NCBI RefSeq assembly: GCF_001039355.2 | Contig: NW_019775180.1 | Coordinates: 118,643-182,642 of the forward strand | Direction: 5' to 3' | DNA: 64,000 nt | Source of the DNA: Lingula anatina | Taxonomy: Eukaryota > Brachiopoda > Lingulata > Lingulida > Lingulidae | Part shown: positions 49,501 to 63,580 of the stretch, in pieces | Layout: every line of letters begins with the position of its first letter | Numbering within the stretch: position 1 is the first letter of the stretch | Notes under the pieces: generated by a model | What the model saw: only the letters and a program-made list of their open reading frames with translations | Told to the model about the DNA's origin: nothing | Database searches by the model: none | Program-made: the position numbers and the translations under genes

Positions 49501-52500
49501 CTATCGACATATGCCTTTTGAGGGATTTAAATGCTCGAAAGTTCCAAATTGGGAGAGATATGTAGATTTTCAGAACATGTAGGCAAAGAAAATACGATTT
49601 ACAAAGGTATTTAAAAATGCCGGTATCGTACTTTAAACATTTCAATTGTGTTTGAGATACTAGCATTAGGAATGTGTCTGTTGAGTCATTATGCATTCGG
49701 GTCAGCTGTAGGTCTACTGCTGCTTTGTGTTGTTTTGCGGCCACTAAAAGAAATGATTTCTTGAGAAGATGTTTTCATTTTTGGCAGAATACACATATCC
49801 ACATCTAACTTGATCTGCTACTTCATACATACCATTTGCACATGCTAAAGTGTTGCAGATTTCTACTTCTAAGTTACTCCCGATACATGAGCTACCACCG
49901 TTGCTTGGGGCAGGATTATTACAGACTCGTTGCCTTGAATGGCTACCTCCGCCGCATGTTGCTGAACAAATTTGCCAAGCCTGCCACGCGCCCCAGTTTC
50001 CATTTACTGTAATTATTATATATATTATATATAGGATGCTTATAATGAAACAACATAGCCTATAACAACGCCGGCATTAAACACGTCTATTTTTTCTTTT
50101 TTATTCTAGATTTAATCTTTATCATTTTTAATTTCTTTCATTTTATCATCACTTTATTAATTTATTTATTATTATTATTACTATAATATGCGTGAATCAA
50201 ATAAAACAAAATCGTACAGGCTTACTCTGTAGAGGTAAAAATACCTTTGAGTATTATGTGTTTTATCCATGAATCAAAGATGCTGCCATAAGGACTATTG
50301 TAAAAAAACGCAGACTTGTCGGGATGACTTCTTAAGGATCAAAAACGGTGTGATCACTGCGTTTTCTAGTACAAATGGAAGGAATGTTTCTTGGAGCAAA
50401 AGAAAAAATATCCAAATATCCATTATAACGCTTACAACGCTTACCTGGTTGAATTAACGTCTTCAAACGGGTACCAGCTGACATGGCAAAGCTTTCTATA
50501 TCCCCTGCTCCATAAACTGTAGCCATAAACGTTCTGCCCTGAGCATGTGTAAGCCTCATTGACCCACTGGGTAGCTGAATGGCTGCACCAACATATGAGG
50601 TACCAGGAATTGGCGTCCACTGCACTGTGCTGGGGAGAGCTTGACCGTCCAGCAACAAATTGCCTGTCTGCGCGGCCTCTACGACTACCAGTACATAGTT
50701 GGTGTAGGAGATCCCTGAGCTCCCTGATTCTTGAAGGGAAGTGACGGTATATTCAGACTGCCACTGTTCGGCTGGAGTCAAAATGGCCATTGATGGATCA
50801 CCAACATCACTCGCTGCCGTAGCTTTACTTTTGGTAAACTGCACCACCAGTATAGGATGGGTAGATGTCATATGCGTATAAACATTAGAAGGAAATGACC
50901 GTTCCGCGAATGCCCCTCTGTTCAAATTTACAGTTTCATCGTTGCCATTTCCAGAAACGGTGACGACGGTTCCATCATTACTTGCAACGATACGGAATAT
51001 ATCCCCTACAGTTCGACCAGGTGTGGGGACGGTGAAAAATTCTTGACCCCACGTGTTAACGGGAGGCAGCTGTTCAACTAAATGATCACGGTAGTTTGAT
51101 TCATTACCTACGATTGTACGGATGTTACCACTAAATACTGCAATTGGCTTGTCTGATGAAACACGGGCACCTGTCATATCCCCAAAAGCCTGAGCTTGGA
51201 AAGTTTGATAGCTACCAAGTCTCAATACAATGGTGTCGCCATTTCTATAAGTCCATGAATTGTATGTCAGATTCAGCGGACTTCCCGGATTGTTAGGCAA
51301 AATTATCGTCACCGATGTCGTTGACCCCGTTGACGACAACGCAGCAATACCTAGCTGGCAGTTTTTAGTAATAACTGACGAAGAGTAGCATACTACGTAA
51401 TAGTCCGTCCCTAAGATATCTGTGGGTAAGGCAAGATAGCCCTCAGACGAATGAAGTTCCCTGTTGATCGAATACACATTCACATCATGGGATGATTGAA
51501 TGAGAACTGCCTTGGAGTTTATACCAGTTCCAGTTGTTTGTATCGCCCTTCCAAGACTGACTTTCTTCAATTCATTTGGACCAACGGTGACGGTTTCGGC
51601 AATGGCAGGTGTAAAGTTTGGTGACGTTACATTCACCTGAGAAGTCACTGTTGAGTAAGTGTTAGCGATGTAGACTTCAAGCGGCAAGTTTCGTGCGACG
51701 TCCACCTGATTTTCCATAAATATTATGACAAACTCCTGTCCACTAGAAGCCACGGTTTCTGAAAGTATAAGTATATTTAGTGAGTAGAGCTTATAAGTTA
51801 TATTTCATGAAACCCTTTGTCGATTTTTTTTTCTGTGAAATCACACAGAAAATTATTTCTAAAAATGACAAGAAAGTTGAAAGCCTTATCATTTAACGTA
51901 CCTTTACAGTCTTCATCTGTATCGCCGTCGTTGTCATTGTCTGCAACATAATTACATTACAATAAAGAAAAATATAAGTAATAGCTACTGCTACATGTAG
52001 TACACGTAATAATTGCGATTTAAAAGATATCGCCGCATGTGACAAAAGTTAATGTAGGCCTACCTAGGCAAACATACCGTATACGTATAACATTTGTGCC
52101 ACTCAAATAACCGTTAATCATTGGCAAAATTCTTTAAGTAGCCTATAAACAAGTTCATCTTTAAAAAAAAATCAGGATCAAGCTCCGTGTTGAAATGATG
52201 TGACTCACCAACTCCGTCACAGTATTCCTCGTCCACCGTACCGTCACAGTCGCTGTCATACCCGTCACCAGGAACCATGTAGGGTGCGTTACAGCTCTGG
52301 AAAAAATATCGGCCCATATATTAGCCCATAATTATTTATATACGGCTGACGATCTATTAACCTTTATGCAGCGGAATTGTGTTTGGAAACAATATTTAAT
52401 GTCTGGATTTTAAAAGTTTTTGCCGTGAAAATAATCATCATCAATGTTTTAGTATTTTACAGCAAACAGCAAATTTAATTGCCGTTCAGATGTCAATGCA

Positions 52501-55500
52501 TGTTGAAACTTAACTTACAACGGCTATTGTTTCGAACTGCATTCCAATCGGAAATCCATAGCTTTCCTTGCTCGCTTTACCATACAAAATGCCCATCAAT
52601 GCTACTCCATTTGAACTGTGCCGGATATGGTGAACCCCGCTTTCAACGTTGAAAAATGTCCCCGAATATGTGGTATCGGCAATAGGTGTCCAAGTCAAAC
52701 CAGGTTTGCTTGTACTTAAATTTTGGTTATCCAACAGAATCCCACTAATTTGATCCGTAGGTGATACCACTAGGACATAATGTGTGTAGCCTCCACCCTC
52801 CACTCCCCCAGAATAAACAGGAGTACTAAAACTATATTTGAACGCATACTGTTCCATGGGAGGTACGATTATCATGGACGGGTCGGCAGGTTCGCTCTCC
52901 GAGAGTTGACTGGCAACAAACTGAACTAATAAGACAGGCTTGTCTGAAAGGAGATGAACATAATTGGTCGATGGTACGATTTTTTCGAAATACCCCCCTG
53001 CTTTTGTAATGGTCACGGCTTCTTTTGAAACGCTGCCCCCTCCACTACTGGTGTATCGCAGCAGGATGTTGGTGTTGTCTCTCGAAGCAACGACACGAAA
53101 ATAGTCGCCAGTGGTCCTGGCAGGTATTGGCACAGTTGCGAACTCCCTTCCCCATGCGTACACCGGTGGAATTTGTTCCGAAAGATGGTCACGGGAATTC
53201 CCAGACCCAATACTGGTCCTAACGTTTCCGCTAAAAGCCGCCACGTTTTGCGATGAGGTGATGCGTGTTCCGGTGAGGTCTGAAGTACTCTGAACATGCA
53301 ACGTGTCAAATCTATTCATTGTAAGCTGATACATGTCGCCGTTGCTGAAAGTTCGACCACCAAGACTTACACTGATAGTCTGGCCAGGGGGAGAGGGAAA
53401 TTCCAGCGTTACGGTTGTCCCGTCTTGCAAACCCACGACGCCAAATTCAGTAGCAATGGTAGCAGGCGAATAGCTGACGGTGAAGTACTCCGTTCCTAAA
53501 ACATCTGTTGGAAATGCCAAGAAAGCGTCTGAAGAAAACTTCTTTTTATTGACACCGTACACTGATATATCTCCAGTGGCCGTTACTTGGACAGCTTTTG
53601 TGGTGACATCGTTCCCCTCACTGCGTAAGTTAGCAGATATGGGGATTGAAACCACTTGATCGGGGTTGACTGTCGCAGATCTGCTTTCGGAAGGGTATAC
53701 AAATCTTGGAGTCCTCACTTCCACTTGAACTGCTTGGGTGGAGAATGTCGCTATAAACAACTCTAGGTCGTAATAATCTGAGTATTCTGTCACAATATTG
53801 TTCAAATACATTATTACAAAGTCCCTGCCCGTGGCATCGATTGCAGCTGAAAAAAAGAGGGTCATTCAAATGAAAAAAAAAGATAAAGATTTATTTGTTT
53901 AGTTTCATAATCAATCAGAATAAGCTGAAGACTTTCGCGTAATTGAAGAATCGAAAGTAAAAATCGAAAAGCTTTAATAGATTATAATCTAAATAGTCAG
54001 CATACATAAAATCGACTATGATACAAAATACAATTTGGATTGGGCAAATTCGGCCTGTTTATAGTGTCGGGCACTTAAAAACCTTCACGCCATAAGATCT
54101 GTCATTGCAAATACAATTCTGCTAGGAACATTTTCTGATTTATCGCACTTTACGTCCCAAACTTTTCCTCAAATTTATAAAACAGGACACGTACCTGCAC
54201 AGTCTTCATCAACTCTGCCGTCGTTATCATTATCTGCAATAAAGTAAAAGAAGACTTACATTGAAATTTAGCAACAAGAAATGTAATAGTTTTCTATTAT
54301 TTCGTAAAATAATCTCAAGTAATATAAATAGCTTATTCAAAAATATATTATCTATGCCGTTCCATTAAAGCTTTTAGTGTTTTAACGCCAATATCATAAC
54401 CATAGTTTCATATCTCACCCCACGCTCGGCTGTCACCTTGATTGGATAGTAAACGATTGTCGTAAAATCGCTAAATGATATTAAAACCGGGTGCATAAAC
54501 TTGAAAACCACCTACAACAACCTTGGACTACCACATTAATCCAATACAATGCAAACATAAACTATAACAAGTGGTTAAAGCCTTCAAACCGAATGTCGTA
54601 AAGTCCCCATATACCTCCATAGAGACAATAAAATAGAATGAGCTTGTGAAACAAGAAAAATCCAGTTCCAACATAATAATCGAAATAAAATACTGCCGGG
54701 CATCGGAGCGGCCTAAAACTTGGCACGCTTACCGCTAATACTGCAGGCTACATCATCCCGTCGCTCGTTTGTAAATTCCGTGCATGGCATACGCACAATC
54801 AAACCGTAAAAAACAAATTCTCGGGGTGTCGTTGGCTAGGTCCACTCAACAATCCAATTCAGGAAATGACGTAACCGCAGAGGTCGCATTGTCCAATGGC
54901 ATGGCTTCTTTTTCGTAATGGTAGGTTAGAGTGGACCTGGCCAACGACACCCCGAGAATTTGTTTTTTACGGTTTGATTGTGCGTATGCCATGCACGGAA
55001 TTTACAAACGAGCGACGGGATGATGTAGCCTGCAGTATTAGCGGTAAGCGTGCCAAGTTTTAGGCCGCTCCGATGCCCGGCAGTATTTTATTTCGATTAT
55101 TATGTTGGAACTGGATTTTTCTTGTTTCACAAGCTCATTCTATTTTATTGTCTCTATGGAGGTATATGGGGACTTTACGACATTCGGTTTGAAGGCTTTA
55201 ACCACTTGTTATAGTTTATGTTTGCATTGTATTGGATTAATGTGGTAGTCCAAGGTTGTTGTAGGTGGTTTTCAAGTTTATGCACCCGGTTTTAATATCA
55301 TTTAGCGATTTTACGACAATCGTTTACTATCCAATCAAGGTGACAGCCGAGCGTGTCTCACCCATTTTGTCACACTTCTCTTCATTCATTTGACCGTCAC
55401 AGTCATTGTCAGAGGAGTCGCCCGGGACCATTCGCGGTGCCGCGCACACCTGAAATTTAATAACGTCTCCTTACGTGTGTATTACGTATTGTATGTGTGA

Positions 55501-57346
55501 CCTACAGATTTCTGTATTTTCTGTCGTAAGGAAGGAAAACTGGAATTCATTCAGGTATTTTAGCTTTGAACGTGGGTCTGTGCATGGAAAATGCATTGTA
55601 CATGTAAATACCATGATACTAGTAATCAACTAAATTAGTGATCGATTGACTTAATTCATTATATAAGCAATCAATATACCTGTTGCTGTTGTATCACACC
55701 AGTCTTCATGCCCACAGGAAAGGCATACGACTCCCTATCAGCGGTCCCGTACAATATCGCCATAAAGGGCGTAGTATAGGTAAAGTGACGAATAAAATGT
55801 CGACCGGACGAAATATTAAAACTAGCTCCAACTAGCTCAGTCCCAGGAATATTTCCCCATATCACTAATCCAGCTGCATTCAGCCATTCATTGTTGTCCA
55901 ATATTGTGTCTTTGGCACTGCGATGGACGGCAATTAATACATAGTTTGTATAGTCGCTATTCGCTACTGCTCCTGAATATTTTGGCGTTGTGAAAGAATA
56001 GCTGGTTTGGTACTGTTGCATTGGAGGCACTACTATCATGGACGGATCGGCAGGCTCATTGGAGGACAACTGGCTAAATACAATTTGTGTCACTAATATT
56101 GGAGCAGTTGAATTTATGTAAAGGTAACTATTCGGGTTGGTTGTAATATTCTTGCTATCACCTGCTCTACTGAAAAAATGGATGCGTCTGGCGATGTTGG
56201 ACTCTCTGGTCTCTACAATGGTGTTGTCGGCGCTAGCGATGATTTTTATCAAATCGCCTATCGACGTTCTGCCAGGAATAGGTACCACAGCAAATGTGTC
56301 GCCCCACGCGGTAACAGGGGGCAACTGTTCGACTAAATGGTCTCTAGAATCACCCGTCCCAACGCTGGTCCGTATATTCCCACTAAACACCGCAATGTCC
56401 CTGCCCGTGCCAAAATTTGTTGCGTGAATGTGTGTACCCGTTAAATCGAACCAACTCTGAAGCTGAAGTGTTTGGTAAGAGTTCAATATTCGCGATATCA
56501 CCTGACCTGAGGTGTAATTAGTTCCTTCAAACTCGGCTACCATACCAGCTCTTGATGGCAAGGTGATTTGCAGAAATGTCATGTCTTGGATTGCGACGAC
56601 ACCGAGCTCTGTTTTCACTGTGGGTGGACTATAGGTCACAGCGTAGTAATCACGACCAAGGGCGGTGACGGGGAGAGCCAAAAACCCGTCATTTGAAAAT
56701 GGCTCTCGATTTATTCCATAAACGACAACATCGTCTGTTGCTTCGACTAAGATCGCCTTGTTTTCCACTTTTGAGCCTTCCATTCGAAGAGTATTTGGTA
56801 TGGTGATGATTCTGACTTCATGACTATTCAGCGACACTGTAGTGTTTATAGCAGTCCCAGTATATTTGGGGGCTGTCACAGTAACTTGGACATTAGACTT
56901 TTCTGTAGAAACGTGTAATTCCAAGGGTTGGTTTGTTGGATTTTCAATCTTGTTTTCCATAAATGCCAAAGCAAACCGTCGTCCCGCATTGCTCCCTGGT
57001 AAAAGAATTAATAAAGAGAAAATTCCTGGTATCTTGGCGTTTGCCTTTAGGGTGTCGCAAACAAATGACCAAATAATGTCTTATGATGAAATGAATAAAA
57101 TCAAAATAACCTTTATTATATACAGAAGGGTAAAAAAAGTTATGGACTTTACGTGTTTTTGAATGTTTTCAATAGACGGGGTGGGGGGGTGTTATCGCTT
57201 AATTAAAGTTTCTTGACTGCATCTATTTCAGAAGCTATCGTGTAGGAAATATAATATCTGACTAACTTACCTGTCTGTGATACAGCAATGGGGACGAGTG
57301 CCAGAAAAATTACCAATGTAATCCCAGAAAAACGCCCTTGCTTCAT
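34258..57346 (-). CDS. Giant modular membrane protein: 3x IgGFc-binding domain, 22x TSP1, collagen, EGF, TM
   Basis: Thirty-six coding exons total 9,228 nt, giving about 3,075 aa. The first is 57346-57271 ([20 protein letters not shown], signal peptide). Then come IgGFc-binding domain 1 (56995-55680), two linker exons, domain 2 (53846-52519), two linker exons, domain 3 (51758-50445), 22 TSR exons (50006-38555), two collagen exons, two EGF exons, a half-EGF exon, and a last exon (34550-34258) with the transmembrane helix and tail. All TSR exons are multiples of three (171-177 nt), and joins from domain 3 through the last TSR are phase 1, typical of shuffled extracellular modules. It is expected to be a type I cell-surface or matrix-linked adhesion or recognition protein. 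I know of the individual domains but not of a named protein with this order. The 5'UTR exon was not located; a TTTTTCAG acceptor lies right before the ATG. Confidence 0.9.
35443..35583 (-). other. Module: half EGF domain with weak splice donor
   Basis: [18 protein letters not shown] and the following HIC supply four cysteines, then the sequence turns into a Ser/Thr-rich stalk ([15 protein letters not shown]) with no fifth or sixth cysteine. The donor is GTTGGT. If the intron is retained, the frame reads 10 more residues to a stop at 35411-35413. Confidence 0.75.
36074..36196 (-). other. Module: EGF-like domain 2
   Basis: This 123-bp exon encodes [16 protein letters not shown] then [20 protein letters not shown]. 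Six cysteines are present. Confidence 0.9.
36550..36672 (-). other. Module: EGF-like domain 1 (calcium-binding type)
   Basis: This 123-bp phase-1 exon starts [16 protein letters not shown] and ends [11 protein letters not shown]. It has six cysteines and the D-x-D-E calcium-binding start. Confidence 0.9.
36854..37790 (-). other. Module: collagen triple helix (two exons)
   Basis: Exons 37790-37666 and 37214-36854 encode about 160 residues of nearly uninterrupted Gly-X-Y ([20 protein letters not shown] at the start; [17 protein letters not shown] later). It links the TSR array to the EGF modules and would support trimer formation. Confidence 0.93.
37353..37604. mobile_element. Palindromic MITE, copy 2
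   Basis: This 248-bp element (37355-37602) is flanked by TA and is a close relative of the copy at 20487-20736, with the same termini and inverted halves (GACTGGGTTC..., CTGTCACGCC...GGCGTGACAG). It sits in the intron between the two collagen exons, about 58 bp from the donor at 37660-37665. Confidence 0.85.
38555..50006 (-). other. Module: array of 22 thrombospondin type 1 repeats, one per exon
   Basis: Exons: 50006-49833, 49348-49172, 48920-48750, 48386-48216, 47699-47529, 47158-46988, 46676-46503, 45898-45728, 45459-45289, 44903-44733, 44445-44275, 43892-43722, 43425-43255, 43013-42843, 42403-42233, 41945-41775, 41397-41227, 40578-40408, 40138-39968, 39650-39480, 39109-38939 and 38725-38555. 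Each encodes a 57-59 aa TSR: NGNWGxWxxWxxC, then CSVTCGxGxQxRxRxC, then NPAPxNGGxxCPG, then QxCxTxxCPG, with six cysteines. WxxW C-mannosylation sites are general. The CxxS/TCxxG O-fucosylation consensus is intact in 19 of 22; repeats 3, 14 and 17 deviate. Repeats 9-19 fall into three subtypes that alternate. Confidence 0.95.
43722..45459 (-). repeat. Recent ~1-kb tandem duplication inside the TSR array
   Basis: TSR12-intron-TSR11 (43722-44445) and TSR10-intron-TSR9 (44733-45459) match in exons and in intron sequence, including identical stretches such as TTTTTACATGACTTCATTTT and AAGGCGCACACATTACACAA. The repeat period is 1,011-1,014 bp. Non-coding identity this high indicates recent unequal exchange. 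Confidence 0.9.
50445..51758 (-). other. Module: IgGFc-binding-type domain 3
   Basis: This exon codes for about 438 aa: [67 protein letters not shown] and [14 protein letters not shown]. It ends in phase 1 (..LIQP|G), which lets it join the TSR array. Confidence 0.85.
51902..52296 (-). other. Module: acidic DxDxDG linker 2 (two exons)
   Basis: Exons 52296-52209 (88 bp, [20 protein letters not shown] then [10 protein letters not shown]) and 51940-51902 (39 bp, [13 protein letters not shown]) have the same lengths and phases as linker 1. The unit (domain plus two linker exons) was therefore duplicated with its introns. Here the intron between them is 268 bp and has no transposon. Confidence 0.85.
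52519..53846 (-). other. Module: IgGFc-binding-type domain 2
   Basis: This single exon codes for about 443 aa. It aligns by motif with domain 1: [60 protein letters not shown] and [15 protein letters not shown]. The exon boundaries are in the same phase as in domain 1. Confidence 0.85.
54195..54233 (-). other. Module: acidic DxDxDG linker 1, second exon
   Basis: This is a 39-bp micro-exon encoding [13 protein letters not shown] with consensus splice sites. It has the same length and phase as its paralogue at 51940-51902. Confidence 0.8.
54413..55363. mobile_element. Foldback element: near-perfect 427-bp arms, 8-bp TSD overlapping a splice donor
   Basis: Arms 54421-54847 and 54929-55355 are inverted copies, with only one or two mismatches that I can see (GGCTAGG versus GGCCAGG near the spacer), around an 81-bp spacer. 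Both outer ends read CACGCTCGGCTGTCACC inward. The flanking 8-bp duplication TCTCACCC (54413-54420, 55356-55363) suggests a superfamily with 8-bp duplications such as hAT or Merlin. The termini do not match the usual hAT CAGNG start. There is no coding capacity. The right-hand duplication is, on the minus strand, GG|GTGAGA, that is, the exon end plus the splice donor. Confidence 0.93.
55362..55449 (-). other. Module: acidic DxDxDG linker 1, first exon
   Basis: This 88-bp exon reads [20 protein letters not shown] then [10 protein letters not shown]. The second half (39 bp, 54233-54195) reads [12 protein letters not shown]. The DxDxDG pattern resembles calcium-binding thrombospondin type 3/MopE-like repeats. 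The donor of the 88-bp exon lies within the target-site duplication of the foldback element to its left. Confidence 0.8.
55680..56995 (-). other. Module: IgGFc-binding-type domain 1
   Basis: This single exon codes for about 439 aa after the signal peptide. It has the family-like motifs [60 protein letters not shown] and [15 protein letters not shown]. Domains 2 and 3 share these at matching places, which shows they are paralogous. FCGBP-type proteins carry this domain at the N-terminus. Confidence 0.85.
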
Positions 57347-60300
57347 CTGAAAAAAGGCATTGCGGTTAATTAGGCATGGTAGAAATCCATTTTACTTGCA
57401 CGGGGCGGTTCCCATATACATTTAAAGATCGAAGCCAATATAAGGTACACGTACGGCTTCTGAAAAAGGTCATTTTATTCCAATATCCAATCAAAGACCA
57501 ATGTAAAATTAATGCGCTACACTGATATTTGTTATGTTTTCGAAAGAGATTAGAAAGTGCATCATTAATTACTTGTACAAAGTACGGATAGTTGGCAACA
57601 GTTAAACAAGCTTACTTGTGTGTATACAAGTGTACCTACATGTATTCACATACATACATAGTTAAGTATAAATGAGGATAGTTGAGTATCGTTTGCTAAG
57701 TTTGTGTTACAGAATCTATGCAAGCGTGACATTTACATATACAAGTCAAAAATCTATGCAGGACAATGTGTTTAAGTAAATAAACAAAAGCTTTATAATG
57801 ACGACAAAATACAGGTAAACATGTTTAAGTAAATAAATAAAAGCTTTATAATGACGACATAATGGCACAGTGCACTGGGAAGGCATATTAATGCATAACT
57901 TCAAAGGCGCTTGACCAAGTGCGCACATGAATTAGATCTGCACTTAACTCAGAACATGGGTTTTCGTACTTGCATCGATCGAACTGTGGTTTAATGTCAG
58001 AAATGCTCAGGTTTTCCCGCTATGGGTTACAAGAACATGTGCGCCAATAAAGACATTATTGAACCCGTGAACAAAACTTTGTTGATGACTCAGACACCAC
58101 GCCCGTAAACAAATCTCGGAATATTTGGGAGACCAAGGGTGTTTCGCTCTCTAGATTTATCTTTTAAAATATATCCTTGGTTGGCCTAAGGTCGACTGGT
58201 TCCTACTATTTGTAAAATTGTCTTGTTCGATCTTGAAAATGGGGTTCAATAACAAGGTTTACAGGTATCGCAATAAATCTGAGACAGACCTTCAAGGACA
58301 GACAGACAGATTTGACACTGAATGTAATGCAAGGTCGACTGCATGTGGACCCCTTGCTTATGTAAATGTTCCATCATTCTAGGATTTGCGACACCACCCA
58401 AACAAACTAACCTTGGCATCAACAGATCACACTATGTAGAATCTTAGGGACTGCATCAAATCTCCTGATCTTCCCGTACAATATGCCGTCTTTAACAATC
58501 CATTTTATGGAAACACTTGGTCAAATTAGTGCAACCGTTGGTTTGTGGTCAGTCAACCAACCCCAGCTGCTCGTGCGACACCATCATGTCGTCCACCTGA
58601 ATAATATTTCTGAGCGTTTGCCAGTCCTCTTGAGCAGTTCACCTGTTACGACGCTACTCCATGGACGGGTTTATTTAAAAGCCCCGTATGTAAACCAGCT
58701 GGGGCACCGAGCATACAATCATCAGGGTAACAACAACGCCACGCCTTTGTTATTGGCAGGCCGCCTTACACAGCTTTGCATTCACACAAAACTTCAATTC
58801 GATCGTATTACTAAATAGGTCTATACAGGTAAAGGTCGATGCAGTAATGAACCCGCGGTATTATTTTCAAGCTCCATGGTGTTTTATCAAAGGTTGAAGT
58901 CATAAGTTTTTGAAAATAATAGATGAAAATAATAGATGAAAATAATAGATGATAATAATATGAAACTGCTGCATCAGGATAGGGGTTAGATGGAAGAACA
59001 AGGGGACTTGGAATGCAGGTTTGGGGTAGCTGTGCTGCACCGCTGCATTGATCGACTGCTGTGATTTAATACCTTATGCTCACCGGCCGTAGCTTTCCTT
59101 ATGTCATATAGTTTTATGGTATCAAAAATCCATCCATCTTAAACATTTTTATGTTTAAGAGAACACAACCTAAAACACATGACAACCCTCATTTAGGCGG
59201 GCAAAGTACCATAAAATGGATTTTCCCCGAGGTGAACGACAATTTCCCCGTACTTTCCAATAGTTTATGAATCCGTTCTGACATTCAAAGTTTTTTGTTT
59301 CACTTTTCCGCCCAACAGCCTTTTAAATCATCATTTGCTCCAAATTAAAAACAGTTGCCACTTCTTTTACGTGCTCACGGTCGATATTCGCGACTTTTAA
59401 TGGAAAAGACAAAACACGCGCTTTCCTATTCACATCTTATTCAAAATAAGAATGGAATAATTATATAAAGCAAACATGCCAAAACATTACAACTGAAAAT
59501 ATTTCCACCGTTTTACACAAACGGTAATCATTTTTACCAAGCGCAAGGAACTGTTACTGACTTATTAAAACATGGGGTTACAGGTGTGAAGAAATATCAA
59601 TATCCAGATATCGCCTCTTTCTTCGATTTCACGACTTTATAACGTTGCAAGTGACCTGGTCCGCTTTTTATAAAAACAAATACATTTATGTAGCAATTGA
59701 CTGAGAAAGTGCACTGGGAGGCACTTTCAACTTGCGTCTTCAACTGCGTAGATCTAATTGTTACAAACTGAAAAACATATTTCCAAATGCGTTTTCTATC
59801 ACAAGGCATTTCAACTTAACGTTTATATATTGTTTTACATTGATCAACAGTAACATCTGCAAGCATTAAATACAATGTCCTTATGGACTTTTCAAGTGAT
59901 TTACGATCCCCACCCTGTGATTAAGAATTCCTCTACATCATCAGTTTGCCTCAGTCAATTTCAACTTATGGTAACGGAAAGGACATACTGATTAGAGCAT
60001 TTCCATTAAACTCTTTAACCATAGGGGGTTTGCCTGCGCTCGCAAATGACAAACATTTAAGCGTAAAATATAAGCACAAGTAGCTTGCAGCTACCAATAT
60101 TTTCTTCCAAAAAATATCCAACAAAAACATCGCTTGCTCACTGTCCCAATATGGACATGATACATAGAAAACATAACATTCAGCACCTACTATAAAAACA
60201 GAATATCTCCAATAAAATACATAAGTTCATAAAAATGTTTCAACAGAAATAATGCAGTAGGTTACCAAATTAAAATTGCCAGATCATTTTAACAATATTT

Positions 60301-60568
60301 CATCAAAAGAAAAATATCAGTCATTATGCTGTGCAATATAGCCCATAGTAAAATAAATACAAAGCCGTGTAGGTTTAAATTGTACTTCTTTCAGGCTAAT
60401 CTACTTGGTATCATTAACAAAATAACACCATCCACAATGTCAAGTACCTTGAAAAGCACCACCCCAGTACCTCTAGAGATTTTACACAATATCACACTTA
60501 TATTATGCAGTGTTTTATCACCCAAAAAGCACTGGGTACTATATTTGGTGCTAGGCACCATCATATCT

Positions 60569-60611
<43 letters not shown>

Positions 60612-60637
60612 CCTGCTGGCATTGTCTCTAGTGACCA
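57347..60637. other. Intergenic region upstream of the modular gene / 3' of ASL
   Basis: No coding exon is supported. It should hold the 5'UTR and promoter of the modular gene (rightward of 57346) and the ASL 3'UTR (leftward of 60637). It contains a ~42-bp direct repeat (57762-57803 and 57819-57860, TTTAAGTAAATAAAxAAAAG core), an ATAATAGATGAAA tandem near 58917-58955 and an (AAT)n run at 60571-60610. The 111-aa plus-strand ORF at 58483-58818 has no recognisable features. Confidence 0.5.
60571..60610. repeat. (AAT)n microsatellite
   Basis: This is a run of about 13 AAT units just downstream of the ASL stop codon, in its 3'UTR. Confidence 0.9.

Positions 60638-63580
<2,943 letters not shown>

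Noticed and set aside
38555-50006. Regularly spaced repeats that might suggest a CRISPR-like array
   Set aside because: The repeats are coding TSR exons with splice sites, in a eukaryotic gene.
54234-55361. Introner (intron created by the foldback element)
   Set aside because: About 180 bp of non-element intron remains on the acceptor side, and the paralogous intron at 51941-52208 is in the same place without an element, so the intron came first.
58483-58818. 111-aa plus-strand ORF
   Set aside because: It has no recognisable domain, signal peptide or splice context. It lies in the upstream region of the modular gene.
60326-60631. 101-aa ORF with poly-Asn
   Set aside because: The Asn run is the AAT microsatellite, and the rest lies in the ASL 3'UTR.
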